A DNA stretch of 32,786 nt, taken from assembly GCA_031548515.1 (NCBI GenBank), contig JAVBRB010000021.1:1-32786 (forward strand). The letters are read 5' to 3'. This DNA comes from UBA940 sp031548515. Lineage in GTDB: Bacteria; Bacteroidota; Bacteroidia; Bacteroidales; Rikenellaceae. A program made the position numbers and the translations under genes. Under the pieces are notes generated by a model. That model was not told the origin of the DNA, did no database searches, and worked only from the letters and a program-made list of their open reading frames with translations. Shown piece after piece: positions 14,011-21,488 of this stretch; positions within the stretch are counted from its first letter, which is position 1; each line of letters starts with the position of its first letter.

Positions 14011-15207
14011 ATGGACATACAAACAACAGATACAAAAACAAACGAACGCGCAGTATTGGCCGCAGTCATAACAGACCGCCAGACAGAAAGCCAAGCCGCC
14101 GAATACCTCGACGAGTTGGCTTTTTTGGCCCATACCGCGGATATCGACACGGTGAAACGCTTCACCCAGAAACTTCCGACGCCTAATTCGCGCATCTATA
14201 TGGGGCCCGGCAAACTGGAAGAGATCGCGGAATACTGCGAAGCCAACGGGATAGATATCGTGATCTTCGATGACGAACTGTCACCCTCCCAGACGCGCAA
14301 CATCGAGAAGATACTTCCTTGCCGCATTCTCGACCGCACCCGGCTCATACTCGACATTTTCATGTCGCGCGCCCAAACGGCCTATGCCAAAACCCAGGTG
14401 CAGCTCGCGCAGTACGAATACATGCTGCCGCGCCTGACCGGCATGTGGACCCACCTCGAACGGCAGCGCGGGGGCACGGGTACACGAGGCGGCGCAGGCG
14501 AACGCGAGATCGAAACCGACCGCCGCATCATCCGCAACCGTATTACACATCTGAAGGATGATCTCAAAAAAATAGACCGCCAGATGGCTACCCAGCGCGG
14601 CAACCGGGGTTCGCTTGTCCGCGTGGCGTTGGTGGGGTACACCAACGTTGGCAAATCGACCCTGATGAACCTGATCTCGAAGAGTGAAGTTTTTGCCGAA
14701 AACAAATTGTTCGCAACACTCGACACAACAGTACGCAAGGTCGTTCTCGAAAACCTGCCTTTCCTGATGTCTGATACGGTCGGATTCATCCGAAAACTGC
14801 CGACGCAGCTTGTCGAGTCGTTCAAATCAACGCTCGACGAGGTAAGGGAAGCCGATTTGTTGCTGCACGTGGTGGACATTTCTCATCCGGGCTTCGAAGA
14901 TCAGATAAAGGTTGTGAAAGACACTCTTGCGGATATCGGCGCGGATGGCAAACCGGTCTTCATGGTTTTCAACAAGATAGACGCCTACACCTACATAAGG
15001 AAAGACGAAGACGACCTGACGCCTGTAGTGAAAGAAAATATTTCATTCGAAGAACTGAAGCAGAGTTGGATGGCGCGCGCCGATACGCCGTCGATATTCA
15101 TCTCCGCAAAGGAACGCACAGGCATCGACAAACTCCGCGGAGACCTATATCACATGGTGCGTGAAATACACGCCGGAAGATACCCTTTCAACAATTTCTT
15201 GTATTAA
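14011..15207 (+). CDS. hflX: Ribosome-associated GTPase HflX
   Basis: A GTPase of about 398 residues that binds and splits stalled or stressed ribosomes. The N-terminal HflX domain includes YMGPGKLEEIAEY and ELSPSQTRNIEKIL, followed by the Gly-rich RQRGGTGTRGGAGEREIETDRR loop and its helix. The G domain has G1 GYTNVGKST, G3 DTVGF (with IRKLPTQLVESFKSTL), G4 NKID and G5 SAKE. The start is either the ATG at 13987 or the one at 14011; I give 14011 because it has a T-rich AT stretch just before it, as is usual for this group. Cytoplasmic. A promoter for upp overlaps the 3' end. Confidence 0.94.
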   Translation: MDIQTTDTKTNERAVLAAVITDRQTESQAAEYLDELAFLAHTADIDTVKRFTQKLPTPNSRIYMGPGKLEEIAEYCEANGIDIVIFDDELSPSQTRNIEKILPCRILDRTRLILDIFMSRAQTAYAKTQVQLAQYEYMLPRLTGMWTHLERQRGGTGTRGGAGEREIETDRRIIRNRITHLKDDLKKIDRQMATQRGNRGSLVRVALVGYTNVGKSTLMNLISKSEVFAENKLFATLDTTVRKVVLENLPFLMSDTVGFIRKLPTQLVESFKSTLDEVREADLLLHVVDISHPGFEDQIKVVKDTLADIGADGKPVFMVFNKIDAYTYIRKDEDDLTPVVKENISFEELKQSWMARADTPSIFISAKERTGIDKLRGDLYHMVREIHAGRYPFNNFLY

Positions 15208-15221
15208 TTAGTGTAATTTTA

Positions 15222-15229
15222 TATCTTTA
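15222..15229 (+). promoter_or_regulatory. -7-like box TATCTTTA for upp
   Basis: One mismatch to TAnnTTTG, with TTG about 20 bases upstream at the end of hflX, and 61 bases before the upp ATG. The leader between them is AT-rich. Confidence 0.45.
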
Positions 15230-15290
15230 CCAAGATTGATTTTTCTTTTCCAACCTTAAAAAAAGAAACATAAAGAATAAGGAATTTACT

Positions 15291-15947
15291 ATGATGATTC
15301 ACGTGCTTGATAAAGAAGACACCATTCTGAACCGTTTCATCTCGGAGATGAGGGATGTAAGGACGCAGGGCGACAGCATGCGTTTCAGACGTAATCTGGA
15401 GCGCACTGGAGAGATCACGGCCTATGAGATCAGCAAGACGCTCGATTACCGCAAATGCGTTGTCGAGACACCTCTGGGAGAGGCCGGGATGGCACTGCCC
15501 GACGACCAGATCGTGATCGCGACGATACTCAGAGCGGGAATACCCTATCATCAGGGGTTCCTCAATTATTTCGACGGCGCGGCGAATGCATTCGTATCGG
15601 CGTTCCGCAAGTACAGCAAAGACGGCACCTTCAAGGTCAAGGTAGAATACATATCGTGCGGTGACCTGACGGATAAGATACTGATACTGGCCGACCCTAT
15701 GCTTGCGACGGGAACGTCCATAGTGCTGACTTACCAGGCGTTACTTGAGAAAGGAGGCATCCCGCGCCACACGCACATCGCATCCGTTATCGCCTCCGAC
15801 GAGGGTATTGAATACGTAAAAACCCATCTCCCGAAGAAAGAGGTGACGATATGGTGCGGAGCTGTCGACGAGGAATTGACAGTAAGATCATACATCGTCC
15901 CCGGGCTTGGCGACGCAGGGGACCTGGCATACGGCGACAAGCTTTAG
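15291..15947 (+). CDS. upp: Uracil phosphoribosyltransferase
   Basis: A 218-residue enzyme that joins uracil to PRPP to make UMP in pyrimidine salvage. The PRPP-binding loop LILADPMLATGTS is at 131-143, TILRAGIPYHQG lies at 78-89, and the C-terminal uracil-binding motif GLGDAGDLAYGD at 205-216 matches the family ending. Start ATG 15291 or 15294. It is followed by deoC after 157 bases; both serve nucleoside salvage and could be co-expressed. Confidence 0.92.
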   Translation: MMIHVLDKEDTILNRFISEMRDVRTQGDSMRFRRNLERTGEITAYEISKTLDYRKCVVETPLGEAGMALPDDQIVIATILRAGIPYHQGFLNYFDGAANAFVSAFRKYSKDGTFKVKVEYISCGDLTDKILILADPMLATGTSIVLTYQALLEKGGIPRHTHIASVIASDEGIEYVKTHLPKKEVTIWCGAVDEELTVRSYIVPGLGDAGDLAYGDKL

Positions 15948-16069
15948 CTGCTCTGCAATTACAGAACAGCGTATAAGTCTCAGCAGCAATACCTTTATGA
16001 ACCATGCCGCCGTGAATCGTGCTTTTTGCCGACGGAACCGCAACACGGAAAAAAGAAGATAAAACCCGG

Positions 16070-16084
16070 CTCATGTCCCATGAG
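16070..16084 (+). other. Hairpin upstream of deoC
   Basis: CTCATG-TCC-CATGAG, a perfect six-base stem ending 20 bases before the deoC start. No T-run follows. It could affect translation; the rest of 15948-16104 shows nothing else I can name. Confidence 0.35.
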
Positions 16085-16104
16085 TCTGACTAAAAGAAAA
16101 AGTT

Positions 16105-16983
16105 ATGAACTACAAGGAAATGCTCTCGGAATACGCTCCTGCAATGAGTGCCGCAGAAATTGACGGCGAAGTTGCACGGATAGCGGCACTTGCCCCCAGA
16201 AACGAGAATACGGATGTCTGGAAACTTTGCTACAGCGCCATAGACCTAACATCGCTTAACGCCACCGACTCCGACCGCAGTATCAATGAATTTGTGACTA
16301 AGGCGGTTCAATTCGGCATTGATTACCCGCATATACCCAACGTGGCTTCAATCTGCGTTTACCCGTCGTTCGTCGATGTTGTGGGATTGGCGCTCGGCAA
16401 TTCGGGTATCGCTATCACCAGCGTCGGAGCAGGCTTCCCTTCTTCTCAGACCTTCATCGAGGTCAAGATGCTCGAGGTGGCGATGGCGGCAGAGAACGGA
16501 GCCGACGAGATCGACGTCGTTATCACGATCGGCGAAATGCTGGAGGGCGAATACGACCGCATGGCCAGCACTCTCCAAACCCTCCGTGATGAACTGGGCG
16601 AAGATACCGTCCTGAAAGTGATAATCGAGTCGGGCGCACTCAAGACACCGCAGCTTATCCGCGAAGCATCGCTGTTAGCCATGTTCTCGGGGGCTGATTT
16701 CGTGAAAACCTCTACCGGCAAGATCGACGTGGCGGCTACACCCGAAGCTGCCGTGACAATATGTTCCGCCATCCGCGACTACTATAAAAAGACGGGCCGC
16801 AAGATCGGTTTCAAAGCGGCCGGCGGCGTACGAAACGCGAAAGATTCGGCGTTTTATTACACCATCGTCGAAGAGATCCTCGGCCCCGACTGGCTCACGC
16901 CGCGCTTGTTCCGCATCGGAGCCAGTTCGCTTGCCAACAGCCTTATATCGGCCATCGAGGGACGCGAGATCAAGTATTTCTAA
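16105..16983 (+). CDS. deoC: Deoxyribose-phosphate aldolase
   Basis: A 292-residue class I aldolase that cleaves 2-deoxyribose-5-phosphate to glyceraldehyde-3-phosphate and acetaldehyde. ADFVKTSTGK carries the Schiff-base Lys201, and KIGFKAAGGVR has the second Lys237. ICVYPSFV, GFPSS and EIDVVITIGEML (Asp137) are further family motifs. It belongs to the longer, DeoC-E. coli-like group rather than the short 220-residue form. The cardiolipin synthase gene starts at the base after its stop. Confidence 0.94.
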   Translation: MNYKEMLSEYAPAMSAAEIDGEVARIAALAPRNENTDVWKLCYSAIDLTSLNATDSDRSINEFVTKAVQFGIDYPHIPNVASICVYPSFVDVVGLALGNSGIAITSVGAGFPSSQTFIEVKMLEVAMAAENGADEIDVVITIGEMLEGEYDRMASTLQTLRDELGEDTVLKVIIESGALKTPQLIREASLLAMFSGADFVKTSTGKIDVAATPEAAVTICSAIRDYYKKTGRKIGFKAAGGVRNAKDSAFYYTIVEEILGPDWLTPRLFRIGASSLANSLISAIEGREIKYF

Positions 16984-18450
16984 ATGGATAATATGACCAT
17001 CGTTCCCAACGGTTGGTGGCAGAGCGCATGCATAATCTGCTACCTGCTTTTGGTGTTCGTAACGATTGCGGTCATCATCCAGGAGAAACGCGACCCTGTC
17101 AAATCCCTGGCATGGATAACTGTGATAGCGCTGGTACCCGTGGTCGGGATGTTGGCTTATGTGCTTTTCGGCCGGAACTGGCGCAAGCGCAAGATGTTCA
17201 GCCGCAAGGGCATCCTCGATGAAGGTTACATAGAATCGGTTTCCCGCAGCCAACTGCGCACTCTTTCCGATCCGGCTCTGGAGGCTACTCCCGAGATCCA
17301 GAACAACCGAGATACCATCCGTCTAATGCTCAACAACAGCAAGTCACTGCTGGCCACACACAATCGCGTCGATATACTGCAAAACGGCAAGGAAACTTTC
17401 GCGTCGCTGTTCGAAGCGCTGGAGGCGGCACGGAGTTCCATTCACATGGAGTATTACATCTTCGAGAATGACCGGATCGGCCGTCGCGTGGCCGATATTC
17501 TCATTTCGAAGGCGAGAGAGGGTATCGAGGTCAGGCTTATTTATGACGGCGTGGGCACGCTGTGGACAGAAGGCAGCATCTTCCGCCGGATGCGGCGTGC
17601 AGGGGTCAAGGTCGAGTGCTTCATGCCGGTCGCTTTCCCATGGCTAACCAGCCGCGTCAACTACCGCAATCACCGCAAGATAGTTGTTGTCGACGGCCGT
17701 ATCGCCTACACAGGAGGCCTCAATATAGCCGAGCGTTATCTCAAGGGAATGAAAATAGGCAAATGGCGCGACATCCATCTCAAGATCGAGGGCGAGGCCG
17801 TCAACCTGCTTCAGGCCGTTTTCATCACGGACTGGTATTTCGTCCGCCGCACCGAGTACCTCAATTCCGAGAAATATTTCCGCGACACCGAAATAAAAGA
17901 AGTGTGCCCTATACAGATAGCGGCATCGGGGCCCGATTCCGACTGGGCAACAATCATGCAGGCTTTTTTTTCGGCCATCACCAAGGCACGCAAACGCATA
18001 TACATATCCACGCCCTACTTCACTCCTAACGCCTCGCTGCTCACGGCCATGAAGGTCGCGGCATTGAGCGGCATCGACGTCCGCCTGCTTCTACCGGCCA
18101 AATCCGACACGCGGATCGCCTATTGGGCATCGCGCTCCTATGTTTTGGAACTGCTCGAAGCAGGGATCAAGGTATATTTCTACCAGGGAGGGTTCAACCA
18201 CTCGAAGCTGATCATAATCGACGGAGAGTTCTGCTCGGTGGGGTCTGCGAATATGGATATACGCAGTTTCGAAGACAATTTTGAAGTATCTGCTCTGATC
18301 TACGACAGAAGGTTGGCTGCCGAACTGGAAGCGTCGTACAAGGCCGACCTGAAGCAGTCGCGGCTTGTGACACTGGCCCAATGGGAGTTGCGTTCACGTT
18401 GGAACGCCACGCTTGAATCCCTCGCCAGGCTCTTGAGTCCTTTACTATAA
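16984..18450 (+). CDS. cls: Cardiolipin synthase (phospholipase D family)
   Basis: A 488-residue membrane enzyme that makes cardiolipin from two phosphatidylglycerols. Two membrane helices at about 14-34 and 42-62 belong to the PLDc_N region. Two HKD motifs follow: NHRKIVVVDG (His230, Lys232, Asp237) with GGLNIAERY, and NHSKLIIIDG (His406, Lys408, Asp413) with GSANMDIRSFEDNFE. Length and layout are typical. The start codon directly abuts the deoC stop (16983/16984), so the two are co-transcribed although their functions differ. I use cls without assigning A, B or C type. Confidence 0.93.
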   Translation: MDNMTIVPNGWWQSACIICYLLLVFVTIAVIIQEKRDPVKSLAWITVIALVPVVGMLAYVLFGRNWRKRKMFSRKGILDEGYIESVSRSQLRTLSDPALEATPEIQNNRDTIRLMLNNSKSLLATHNRVDILQNGKETFASLFEALEAARSSIHMEYYIFENDRIGRRVADILISKAREGIEVRLIYDGVGTLWTEGSIFRRMRRAGVKVECFMPVAFPWLTSRVNYRNHRKIVVVDGRIAYTGGLNIAERYLKGMKIGKWRDIHLKIEGEAVNLLQAVFITDWYFVRRTEYLNSEKYFRDTEIKEVCPIQIAASGPDSDWATIMQAFFSAITKARKRIYISTPYFTPNASLLTAMKVAALSGIDVRLLLPAKSDTRIAYWASRSYVLELLEAGIKVYFYQGGFNHSKLIIIDGEFCSVGSANMDIRSFEDNFEVSALIYDRRLAAELEASYKADLKQSRLVTLAQWELRSRWNATLESLARLLSPLL

Positions 18451-18478
18451 ATGAGCTTCACCCGCATCCCGGCTAATT

Positions 18479-18673
18479 TTACAAGCGGGTGCCTGTATAA
18501 TATATGAGTGCGGCTCCTAGCACGAACAGGAATACGATCCCGATCCACATCAGAATGCTTTTCCAAACATGGTGTTTCTTTTCCAATGGTGTTTCAGACG
18601 CATAAAATTCCTCGCCTTCGCGTTTTGTGCGTTCGATTATGCGCCGCTCTTCAGGTGTTAGTCGCCAGCCCAT
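18479..18673 (-). CDS. Small membrane protein downstream of corA
   Basis: A 64-residue protein from the ATG at 18673 (MGWRLTPEERRII). A charged N-terminal half is followed by a hydrophobic segment at about 42-59 (SILMWIGIVFLFVLGAALIYY), so it is probably a single-pass inner-membrane protein. It starts eight bases after the corA stop; a GTG at 18691 would instead overlap corA by ten bases. Position suggests co-expression with corA, and it might act on the transporter, but no family is recognised. Confidence 0.6.
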   Translation of the reverse strand: MGWRLTPEERRIIERTKREGEEFYASETPLEKKHHVWKSILMWIGIVFLFVLGAALIYYTGTRL

Positions 18674-18681
18674 GTCATGTC

Positions 18682-19635
18682 CTACAGCCACTTTTTATAT
18701 TTGAAGAAACCTATCGTCGCCCCTGATGCGACTACCATCATCGCCGCCGTTATCCAGAACGACTTCAGTCCGCCCATTTCCTGCCACGGCAACACCACGT
18801 TCATTCCGTAGATACTGGCTACGAGGGTTGCAGGCATGAAGAAGACGGACGCGACGGTAAAAATCTTCGTGGTCTTGTTCTGTTCAATATTGATGAGACC
18901 CATCACCGTGTCCTTGAGGTAGTCGAGCCGCTCGAAACTGAAGTCGGTGTGGCTGATGAGCGAATTGACGTCGCGCATCATGAGTTGCAGGCGCGGGTAG
19001 ACGTCGTTGGGGAAGTGCTCGCTCCGCAGCACTCCCGACAGCACCCTCTGGCGGTCGAAAATGCTTTCCCTGATCATCATCATGCTTTCCTGCGCCGAGT
19101 TTATATGCTTGATCAACTGCTCGTTGCTGCGGACTTCATTTCCAACCTGATTGCTTAATCCCGATATTTTTCGCGACTCGGCCTCTACCAAGTCGGCATC
19201 GAAGTCAATGCGGATTTCAAGTATAGAAACAAAGAGGTGGTAGCCTGTAGGATAGGCTTTAGAGTTGATTTGCAGTCGCTTGCCCATTTCATTGAACGTG
19301 CGTGATTCGGCATTGCGCACCGTGACGAGCATCCCTTCCGCTATTACGAAAGAGATAGGCTCGATGCTGAACCCGTCCTCTTTCGGCACAAAGAAGTTCG
19401 AGTTGGCGGTGATGCTGTTCTCTGTTTCGGCATACTTCGACGAACTTTCGATCTCCTCGACCTCCTGCCGCGAAAGCAGGTCTATATCGAGGTAGTCTTC
19501 GACTGCTTTTTGCTCTTTCATGGCAGGCGAAAGCAGGTCTATCCACAACACGTCGTCGTATCCGAGTTCTTCGAGCAGTTCCAGGTCGGCGTTGCGGATT
19601 ATTTTGTTGTGTTGCTTGAGATAAATCGTGATCAT
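18682..19635 (-). CDS. corA: Magnesium/cobalt transport protein CorA
   Basis: A 317-residue CorA-type channel. The large N-terminal cytoplasmic alpha/beta domain includes LDIDLLSRQEVEEIESSSKYAE and a long stalk helix (EVRSNEQLIKHINSAQESMM, about 167-186). The two C-terminal helices are at about 256-276 and 293-312, with the pore motif YGMNVVLP (GMN at 277-279) between them and a basic tail KYKKWL. It works as a pentamer in the inner membrane for Mg2+ uptake. It follows mqnA by 70 bases, in which a hairpin lies at 19673-19706. Confidence 0.93.
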   Translation of the reverse strand: MITIYLKQHNKIIRNADLELLEELGYDDVLWIDLLSPAMKEQKAVEDYLDIDLLSRQEVEEIESSSKYAETENSITANSNFFVPKEDGFSIEPISFVIAEGMLVTVRNAESRTFNEMGKRLQINSKAYPTGYHLFVSILEIRIDFDADLVEAESRKISGLSNQVGNEVRSNEQLIKHINSAQESMMMIRESIFDRQRVLSGVLRSEHFPNDVYPRLQLMMRDVNSLISHTDFSFERLDYLKDTVMGLINIEQNKTTKIFTVASVFFMPATLVASIYGMNVVLPWQEMGGLKSFWITAAMMVVASGATIGFFKYKKWL

Positions 19636-19672
19636 GGATTCCCGTTTTAAGATGGTGGAACATCTCTTCCTT

Positions 19673-19706
19673 ACTGATTTTCCGCCTTTAGCGGTAGCTT
19701 ATCAGT
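19673..19706 (-). other. Hairpin between mqnA and corA
   Basis: On the minus strand ACTGAT (19706-19701) pairs with ATCAGT (19678-19673), enclosing CCGC-TAAAG-GCGG. It overlaps the mqnA stop codon, has no T-run, and lies 37 bases before the corA start. It may be an mqnA attenuator, a processing site or a leader element of corA; it does not match an M-box magnesium riboswitch in size. Confidence 0.45.
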
Positions 19707-20557
19707 CAGCCGGGATTGGCGCGTGGAACAGCCTTCATTCCTGAATTCCAGAACCGCTCGAGCGCCTTGCGTTTTTGTCCGTCGAAAATATAATCAATGT
19801 TGCGCGTCAGGTAGTCGTAGGCAATATCGATAGAACATAGACCTCGATCCGCTTCCAAAGCGGCGTTCGGGTATCCGGCCTCTGCTAATTCGCCGGCGGC
19901 GTTCCGACCGGCGTAGTCCGATTCCAGGATCGATTCGTAGATGCGTTCTATACCTAGCGTCAGGGCGTCTTCGAGTGCCGCCAGAGTCTCTTCGGGAACG
20001 CTTTTACGTGCCACCCAAACAGCGAAAACAAAGGGCAGTCTCTCATGCTTCCGCCACTCTTCCGCCAGGTCCCACGTATTTTTGAAACGTCCTTCGTTTT
20101 CGAAAACTTTGTCGCCTATCAGCACGAAAGCGTCGCCCTGGGCGGGTTTCTCCAAAACGGAATAATCCGCCAGATCCTTCCACTCGGGCGCGATGTTCCA
20201 GTACTTGGCCGCAAGGTATTTTGCAAGGAGAACCGATGTCATCGAGTGGCTGTCGAGCCACACGCGTTTAATCTCTTTAATGGGGGAGTCGCTCACCATG
20301 ACGACAGTACGCACGGGTCCGTCGGCACCGAGGCACCAGGTTGTAATGATATCGAAATCCTTTTCGGCGATCTCCGCGAGGCCGCCTACGGGAATCAACG
20401 CTATATCTGCTTTACGGGAATTGAACGCTTCGGCGCAGCCGCTGGGCGGGGACAACAGAAGTTCGGCACGCAGGTCAGCTGCGTGTCGGATACCATACAG
20501 GAACGGTATGGTATTCAGGTATGATACCGCTGCTATGCTTATCGGCCGGACCGTCAT
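19706..20557 (-). CDS. mqnA: Chorismate dehydratase (futalosine-pathway menaquinone synthesis)
   Basis: A 283-residue MqnA, which dehydrates chorismate to 3-enolpyruvyl-benzoate, the first step of the alternative menaquinone pathway. Family marks are the start ISIAAVSYLNTIPFLYGI, SGCAEAFNSRKADIALIPVGGLAEI, RTVVMVSDSPI, VWLDSHSMTSVLLAKYL and LPFVFAVWVARK. The fold is that of periplasmic binding proteins without a signal peptide. No other mqn gene is in the window. It has its own -7 box at 20609-20616, and lies upstream of corA. Confidence 0.92.
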   Translation of the reverse strand: MTVRPISIAAVSYLNTIPFLYGIRHAADLRAELLLSPPSGCAEAFNSRKADIALIPVGGLAEIAEKDFDIITTWCLGADGPVRTVVMVSDSPIKEIKRVWLDSHSMTSVLLAKYLAAKYWNIAPEWKDLADYSVLEKPAQGDAFVLIGDKVFENEGRFKNTWDLAEEWRKHERLPFVFAVWVARKSVPEETLAALEDALTLGIERIYESILESDYAGRNAAGELAEAGYPNAALEADRGLCSIDIAYDYLTRNIDYIFDGQKRKALERFWNSGMKAVPRANPG

Positions 20558-20608
20558 CCATGTTGGTTCCTAATTGATTCAACTTCTTTGCCTTGGTGAC
20601 ATTCATGG

Positions 20609-20616
20609 CAAAAGTA
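20609..20616 (-). promoter_or_regulatory. -7 box TACTTTTG for mqnA
   Basis: Exact TAnnTTTG match on the minus strand, 51 bases before the mqnA ATG, in the gap after the 63-residue gene. Confidence 0.5.
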
Positions 20617-20645
20617 GGAAAAATAACCGAAAGTCGGTTCTTTTG

Positions 20646-20837
20646 TCAGTGTTTTTTGCGGGCAAACCAAACCGCAAGAGATTCGGTCAGATCCATGTCT
20701 TCGGCATTGGCTTCGCGTACGACCTCGCAGAAACGCCTGCATATATCCTCTTTATCGGCAACTATGCCAGTGGCGGCAACACTGCCGGACTTTTCATCCA
20801 TGAACTTCAACAGTTCCTGCAACTCTCGTATAGTCAT
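20646..20837 (-). CDS. Small hypothetical protein next to dtd
   Basis: A 63-residue protein, MTIRELQELLKFMDEKSGSV, with VADKEDICRRFCEVVREA and a Lys/His tail. It is mostly helical and has no membrane segment. Its ATG lies one base after the dtd stop, which strongly suggests translation with dtd. The start resembles small pyrophosphohydrolases that follow dtd in some Bacteroidota, but the ExxE metal motif is absent, so I do not make that call. Function unknown. Confidence 0.6.
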   Translation of the reverse strand: MTIRELQELLKFMDEKSGSVAATGIVADKEDICRRFCEVVREANAEDMDLTESLAVWFARKKH

Positions 20838-20838
20838 A

Positions 20839-21291
20839 TTATTCCCTGTTTTTGCTATCCAACCAGATTGTCACCGGCCCGTCGTTGACAAGGGTGACTT
20901 TCATATCTGCACCGAATATCCCTGTTTTCACATCCGTTCCTGCGGCTTCCAAAAGCTTTGCACAAAACAGTTCATACAACGGTTTGGCAACATCTTCTTT
21001 TGCGGCGCGTATATAAGAAGGACGGTTGCCTTTCCGTGTCGAGGCGTGCAGGGTGAACTGGCTGACAGCGAGAATCTCCCCGCCGACCTGCGTCATATCG
21101 AGGTTCATTACTCCGTCGGCATCCTCGAAAATTCTCAGTCGGCTCACCTTTCCGGCCAGCCACTCGATATCCTCCGTCCCGTCGGCATCCTCGACGCCTA
21201 CCAGCAGCAGCAATCCCGGCCCAATCTGCGAATAAACCTCTCCGCTTATCTCCACCGACGCCCTCTGTACTCTCTGTATCAATACCCGCAT
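20839..21291 (-). CDS. dtd: D-aminoacyl-tRNA deacylase
   Basis: A 150-residue DTD that hydrolyses D-aminoacyl-tRNAs (and glycyl-tRNA-Ala) to keep D-residues out of proteins. It begins MRVLIQRVQRASVEI, has GLLLLVGVEDADG, the catalytic SQFTLHAS motif and the chirality-selecting NDGPVTIWLDS near the C-terminus. Length is normal. Cytoplasmic dimer. The small gene after it starts one base downstream. No clear -7 box is seen before it; a fold-back element lies upstream at 21310-21439. Confidence 0.94.
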   Translation of the reverse strand: MRVLIQRVQRASVEISGEVYSQIGPGLLLLVGVEDADGTEDIEWLAGKVSRLRIFEDADGVMNLDMTQVGGEILAVSQFTLHASTRKGNRPSYIRAAKEDVAKPLYELFCAKLLEAAGTDVKTGIFGADMKVTLVNDGPVTIWLDSKNRE

Positions 21292-21309
21292 TTGGCATTC
21301 TAAATAAAT

Positions 21310-21439
21310 CCGAGTTTTAAAAAAGCGTTAAACAGGCGGAGTGCCAAAATGGAATTCAGCGGGGTAGCCCGAAGTCGGCCGCGAATAGACGCCAACTATA
21401 CCATTTTAGGTGCTCCGCAGTAGCTTTTTTGAACCTCGG
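21310..21439. repeat. Nested fold-back element between dtd and polA
   Basis: Two inverted pairs are nested. CCGAGTTTTAAAAAAGC (21310-21326) mirrors GCTTTTTTGAACCTCGG (21423-21439) with three differences, and GCGGAGTGCCAAAATGG (21336-21352) mirrors CCATTTTAGGTGCTCCGC (21401-21418) with few. The centre (21353-21400) is GC-rich. It would fold into one long stem and looks like a MITE or a large hairpin; there is no coding potential. Confidence 0.65.
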
Positions 21440-21449
21440 CGAATTTTTG

Positions 21450-21474
21450 TTACTTTTTGTTCGTCAAAAAGTAA
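21450..21474 (-). terminator. Hairpin after polA
   Basis: TTACTTTTTG (21450-21459) and CAAAAAGTAA (21465-21474) form a perfect ten-base stem with loop TTCGT, 14 bases past the polA stop. The T-rich stem may end polA transcription. The same motif is common in Bacteroidota intergenic regions. Confidence 0.5.
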
Positions 21475-21488
21475 TTAATAAAAAACTA

